From: an uncultured Phocaeicola sp.
GTDB lineage: Bacteria > Bacteroidota > Bacteroidia > Bacteroidales > Bacteroidaceae
Reading direction: 5' to 3'
Assembly: GCA_958434805.1 (NCBI GenBank)
Contig: CAUBDX010000001.1
Span: 1-64,000 of the forward strand
DNA: 64,000 bases
Numbering within the stretch: position 1 is the stretch's first letter; the number at the start of each line of letters is the position of its first letter. The notes under the pieces were generated by a model, which searched no databases, was not told the DNA's origin, and saw only the letters and a list, made by a program, of their open reading frames with translations. Both the position numbers and the translations under genes were made by a program. Positions 61,225 to 64,000 of the stretch are shown in pieces.

Positions 61225-62832
61225 TTACAATTTCGGACCGGCAGCAACCAATTTCTTACCTGCTTCGTTACCAGTGAACTTAGCGAAGTTCTTGATGAAA
61301 CGACCAGCCAAGTCTTTTGCTTTTTCATCCCACTGAGCAGCGTCAGAGTAAGTGTCACGAGGATCAAGGATCTTCGGATCAACACCCGGCAATTCTGTAG
61401 GAACAACGAAATCGAAGTAAGGAATAACCTTAGTAGGAGCCTTATCAATAGAGCCATCCAAAATAGCATCGATGATACCACGAGTATCGCGGATAGAGAT
61501 ACGTTTACCAGTACCGTTCCAACCAGTGTTAACCAAATATGCTTTAGCACCAGTCTTTTCCATCTTCTTAACCAATTCTTCAGCATACTTAGTAGGATGC
61601 AATGACAAGAAAGCAGCACCGAAGCAAGCAGAGAATGTCGGAGTCGGTTCAGTGATACCACGTTCTGTACCAGCCAATTTAGCTGTAAATCCAGACAAGA
61701 AGTAATACTGAGCTTGTTCAGGGTTCAAGATAGATACCGGAGGCAATACACCGAATGCATCAGCTGACAAGAAAATAACTTGTTGAGCGTGAGGACCTTT
61801 AGAGATAGGTTTAACGATGTTTTCGATATGATAGATAGGATAAGAAACACGAGTGTTTTCTGTTACGCTCTTATCAGCGAAATCAATCTTACCATTAGCA
61901 TCAACTGTTACGTTTTCCAGCAAAGCGTCACGTTTGATAGCAGCGTAGATATCGGGTTCACTTTCCTTATCCAAGTTGATAACTTTAGCATAGCAACCAC
62001 CTTCGTAGTTGAATACACCTTCGTCATCCCATCCGTGTTCGTCGTCACCGATCAACTTACGTTTCGGGTCAGTAGACAAAGTAGTCTTACCTGTACCAGA
62101 CAAACCGAAGAAGATAGCCGAACTAGTTCCTTCCATATTTGTATTAGCAGAGCAGTGCATGGAAGCGATACCACGAAGCGGGTTCATGTAGTTCATGATA
62201 GAGAACATACCTTTCTTCATTTCACCACCGTACCAAGTGTTCAGGATAACTTGTTCTTTGGTCTTCAAGTTGAAAACTGTAGCAGTTTCAGAGTTCAAGC
62301 CCAGTTCTTTGTAGTTGTCAACTTTTGCTTTAGATGCGTTGAAACATACAAAATCAGGTTCTCCGTAAGCTTCCAGTTCTTCAGCAGTCGGGCGGATGAA
62401 CATGTTAGTTACGAAGTGAGCCTGCCAAGCTACTTCCATGATGAAACGTACTTTCATACGAGTTGCAGCATTAGCACCGCAGAATGTATCAACAACGAAC
62501 AAACGCTTGCCGCTCAATTGTTTTACAGCTTTAGACTTCAAGTCAGCCCAAGCTTCTTCAGTACAAGGTTTGTTATCGTTTTTATATTCGTCAGAAGTCC
62601 ACCATACTGAATTTTCAGAAGCTTCATTCTTAACGAAGAATTTATCTTTAGGAGAACGACCTGTGTAAACACCAGTCATTACGTTTACAGCACCCAGTTC
62701 AGTAACCTGTCCTTTTTCGAAACCTTCCAATCCCGGTTTAGTTTCTTCAGCGAAAAGCACATCATAAGAAGGATTGTGGAGAACTTCCTTCACGTCGGTA
62801 ATACCGTACTTGCTTAAATCTAAATTTGCCAT
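61225..62832 (-). CDS. pckA: Phosphoenolpyruvate carboxykinase (ATP)
   Basis: A 535-residue enzyme linking oxaloacetate and PEP; in Bacteroides it is known to fix CO2 on PEP during succinate formation. Visible are the kinase-1a P-loop [13 protein letters not shown], the metal-binding [14 protein letters not shown], and the substrate segment [10 protein letters not shown]. Codon bias is strong, suggesting high expression. Own promoter and strong terminator. Confidence 0.97.
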   Translation of the reverse strand: MANLDLSKYGITDVKEVLHNPSYDVLFAEETKPGLEGFEKGQVTELGAVNVMTGVYTGRSPKDKFFVKNEASENSVWWTSDEYKNDNKPCTEEAWADLKSKAVKQLSGKRLFVVDTFCGANAATRMKVRFIMEVAWQAHFVTNMFIRPTAEELEAYGEPDFVCFNASKAKVDNYKELGLNSETATVFNLKTKEQVILNTWYGGEMKKGMFSIMNYMNPLRGIASMHCSANTNMEGTSSAIFFGLSGTGKTTLSTDPKRKLIGDDEHGWDDEGVFNYEGGCYAKVINLDKESEPDIYAAIKRDALLENVTVDANGKIDFADKSVTENTRVSYPIYHIENIVKPISKGPHAQQVIFLSADAFGVLPPVSILNPEQAQYYFLSGFTAKLAGTERGITEPTPTFSACFGAAFLSLHPTKYAEELVKKMEKTGAKAYLVNTGWNGTGKRISIRDTRGIIDAILDGSIDKAPTKVIPYFDFVVPTELPGVDPKILDPRDTYSDAAQWDEKAKDLAGRFIKNFAKFTGNEAGKKLVAAGPKL

Positions 62833-62928
62833 TTTTTAATGATTTAATTTGGTTATTGTATAATGTTATTTTTACTCTTTATTTTCTGAAAGAAGATGTT
62901 TTTCAACACCCCCTTGTCTAAGGCGCTA

Positions 62929-62936
62929 CAAAATTA
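62929..62936 (-). promoter_or_regulatory. -7 box for pckA
   Basis: TAATTTTG on the minus strand matches TAnnTTTG, with a T-run at the -33 position. The leader is about 90 nt and contains a small hairpin (GATGTT/AACACC, 62895-62910). The remaining sequence up to upp (63093) has only a weak -7-like TTTCTTTG near 63051. Confidence 0.5.
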
Positions 62937-63092
62937 GTGCTTTATTTTAAAAAAAAGAAGTTATTAGAGAAAAATTTCCGTAATAATCAAATATTTATAT
63001 TTGTGTAACAAAAATGCAATTCGTACTTTACAAATCTAGAAATTATTTGTTTCTTTGCAGGTCAAAGTCAACAATATAACAAAAGCATAGAT

Positions 63093-63752
63093 ATGAAAAT
63101 CATCAATCTCAGTGAAGGCAATTCTCTCCTAAACCAATATGTAGCGGAATTGCGCGATGTACATGTTCAAAATGATCGTATGCGTTTCCGCAGAAATATT
63201 GAAAGAATAGGAGAAATCATGGCATACGAGATGAGTAAAGCACTAACCTATTCCGTAAAGCAAGTACAGACACCCTTGGGAACTGCCACGGCCAGCACAC
63301 ACGATGACAAAATAGTGATCGCAACGGTATTCCGTGCCGGACTGCCGCTGCACACCGGTTTTCTGAACATGTTCGACCATGCCGACAACGCTTTCGTTTC
63401 CGCATTCCGTTTTTACAAAGATGATGAACACCGTATTGTAGATGTACACATTGAATACATCGCCGCTCCTTCATTGAATGACAGAACCTTGCTTCTCGTT
63501 GATCCCATGCTTGCCACCGGTGAAAGCATGGAACTTGCCTGGAAAGCGTTCCTTACCAAAGGCAAACCAGCTAAATTGCAGATGGCCTGTGTCATTGCCA
63601 GCCAACAAGGGGTAGCGCATATGGCAGAACTTTTTCCCGGCGATGATGTCACATTATGGTGTGCCGCCATAGACCCTGTCTTGGACGAGCACAAATACAT
63701 TGTTCCGGGGTTAGGGGATGCCGGTGATTTATCATTCGGCGAGAAACTCTAA
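63093..63752 (+). CDS. upp: Uracil phosphoribosyltransferase
   Basis: A 219-residue salvage enzyme turning uracil and PRPP into UMP. The PRPP motif LLLVDPMLATGES lies at about 132-144, and the uracil-binding YIVPGLGDAGD is near the C-terminus. VFRAGLPLHTGFLNMF fits the family. It is monocistronic, followed by a strong hairpin. Confidence 0.95.
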   Translation: MKIINLSEGNSLLNQYVAELRDVHVQNDRMRFRRNIERIGEIMAYEMSKALTYSVKQVQTPLGTATASTHDDKIVIATVFRAGLPLHTGFLNMFDHADNAFVSAFRFYKDDEHRIVDVHIEYIAAPSLNDRTLLLVDPMLATGESMELAWKAFLTKGKPAKLQMACVIASQQGVAHMAELFPGDDVTLWCAAIDPVLDEHKYIVPGLGDAGDLSFGEKL

Positions 63753-63805
63753 AGCTCAAACTATAAGGACAGTTTCAGGTGTGTTCTCTTACACACTAAA
63801 ATTCT

Positions 63806-63862
63806 AAATTAAATGGTTAGTAACCGGCAATTATTCACTGCCTATTACTAACCATTTAATTT
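63806..63862. terminator. Bidirectional terminator after upp
   Basis: AAATTAAATGGTTAGTAA (63806-63823) and its perfect complement TTACTAACCATTTAATTT (63845-63862) form an 18-bp stem with a 21-nt loop. It lies between upp and the convergent partial gene. Confidence 0.8.
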
Positions 63863-63909
63863 TTAGAACAACTCTGTAGATCCGGTTCCTACAGGGAAGA
63901 TGAAAAATA

Positions 63910-64000
63910 TTATTTCACTTCCCAAATATCATTTGTCATCAGTAATTCCTGGAAATTATGATATTTTTTCTTTGCGGCCACTTCTTCAATCTGTGCATTA
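63910..64000 (-). CDS. Partial gene, C-terminal end only
   Basis: The last 29 codons and stop of a minus-strand gene cut by the window edge. The readable tail is NAQIEEVAAKKKYHNF, then QELLMTNDIWEVK. The open frame to the edge, the terminator just downstream and the protein-like composition support a real gene. The family cannot be told from this fragment. Confidence 0.5.
   Translation of the reverse strand, partial: NAQIEEVAAKKKYHNFQELLMTNDIWEVK

Noticed and set aside
1..64000. CRISPR arrays, IS elements, rRNA genes, riboswitches
   Set aside because: I looked for regularly spaced repeats, transposase-like ORFs with terminal inverted repeats, and known RNA switch cores upstream of ribD, metG and pyrE, and saw none.

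Overview
The window looks like chromosomal DNA of a gut Bacteroidales bacterium, Bacteroides or Phocaeicola in the broad sense. Most promoters I can read carry the Bacteroides -7 box TAnnTTTG, a few with a TTTG-like -33 box 19-20 bp upstream. Other hallmarks are Mfa/Fim-type fimbriae, a hybrid two-component regulator fused to an AraC domain, many SPII lipoproteins and DUF6242/DUF3575/DUF3868 proteins. The species cannot be fixed from the sequence alone. I see no IS element, CRISPR array, rRNA or prophage.

Layout. 1-400: a two-gene tRNA operon (Gly-GCC, Leu-TAA) with promoter and terminator. 0.4-6 kb (minus): prmC-recX-comF, pyrE, an SRPBCC protein, argH and an aldo/keto reductase. 6-15 kb (plus): ribD, a DUF6242 lipoprotein, then an envelope block (uppS, bamA, two Skp/OmpH chaperones, murI) and a pyridoxamine-kinase-like gene. 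15.4-19.6 kb (minus): aroQ, pyk, an O-methyltransferase, rbfA and a LolE/FtsX-like permease. 19.7-27.7 kb (plus): xerD, an OmpA-TPR lipoprotein, a thioredoxin-fold lipoprotein without active-site cysteines, comM-like yifB and metG, plus a 55-codon gene on the minus strand.

27.8-41.6 kb is a surface-glycan region: flippase, acyltransferase, a fucosyltransferase-like gene in reverse, four glycosyltransferases and a YfhO membrane protein. Inside it sits a tight trio, 31217-34920: a cytidylyltransferase fused to a CobD/HisC-like PLP enzyme, an opine-type dehydrogenase and LicD. I infer that it makes a CDP-activated amino-alcohol, possibly N-carboxyalkylated, and transfers it to a glycan. This is the best candidate for an undescribed pathway.

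41.6-43.3 kb holds mtnN-luxS and rpsO. 43.5-53.0 kb (minus) is an Mfa-type fimbrial locus: DUF3575-DUF3868, a long structured intergenic region, then major subunit, Mfa2-like anchor, a second fimbrillin, a tip-like lipoprotein and two small paralogous proteins. A 16-bp motif, GGTRKTTTCNNCAAAA, recurs upstream of both fimbrial promoters and of the lipoprotein gene at 53460. Next to it lies a hybrid sensor/AraC regulator (54418-58539) whose phospho-accepting histidine is replaced by glutamine. The window ends with housekeeping genes: typA, a lipoprotein nitroreductase, pckA and upp, and a gene cut by the window edge.
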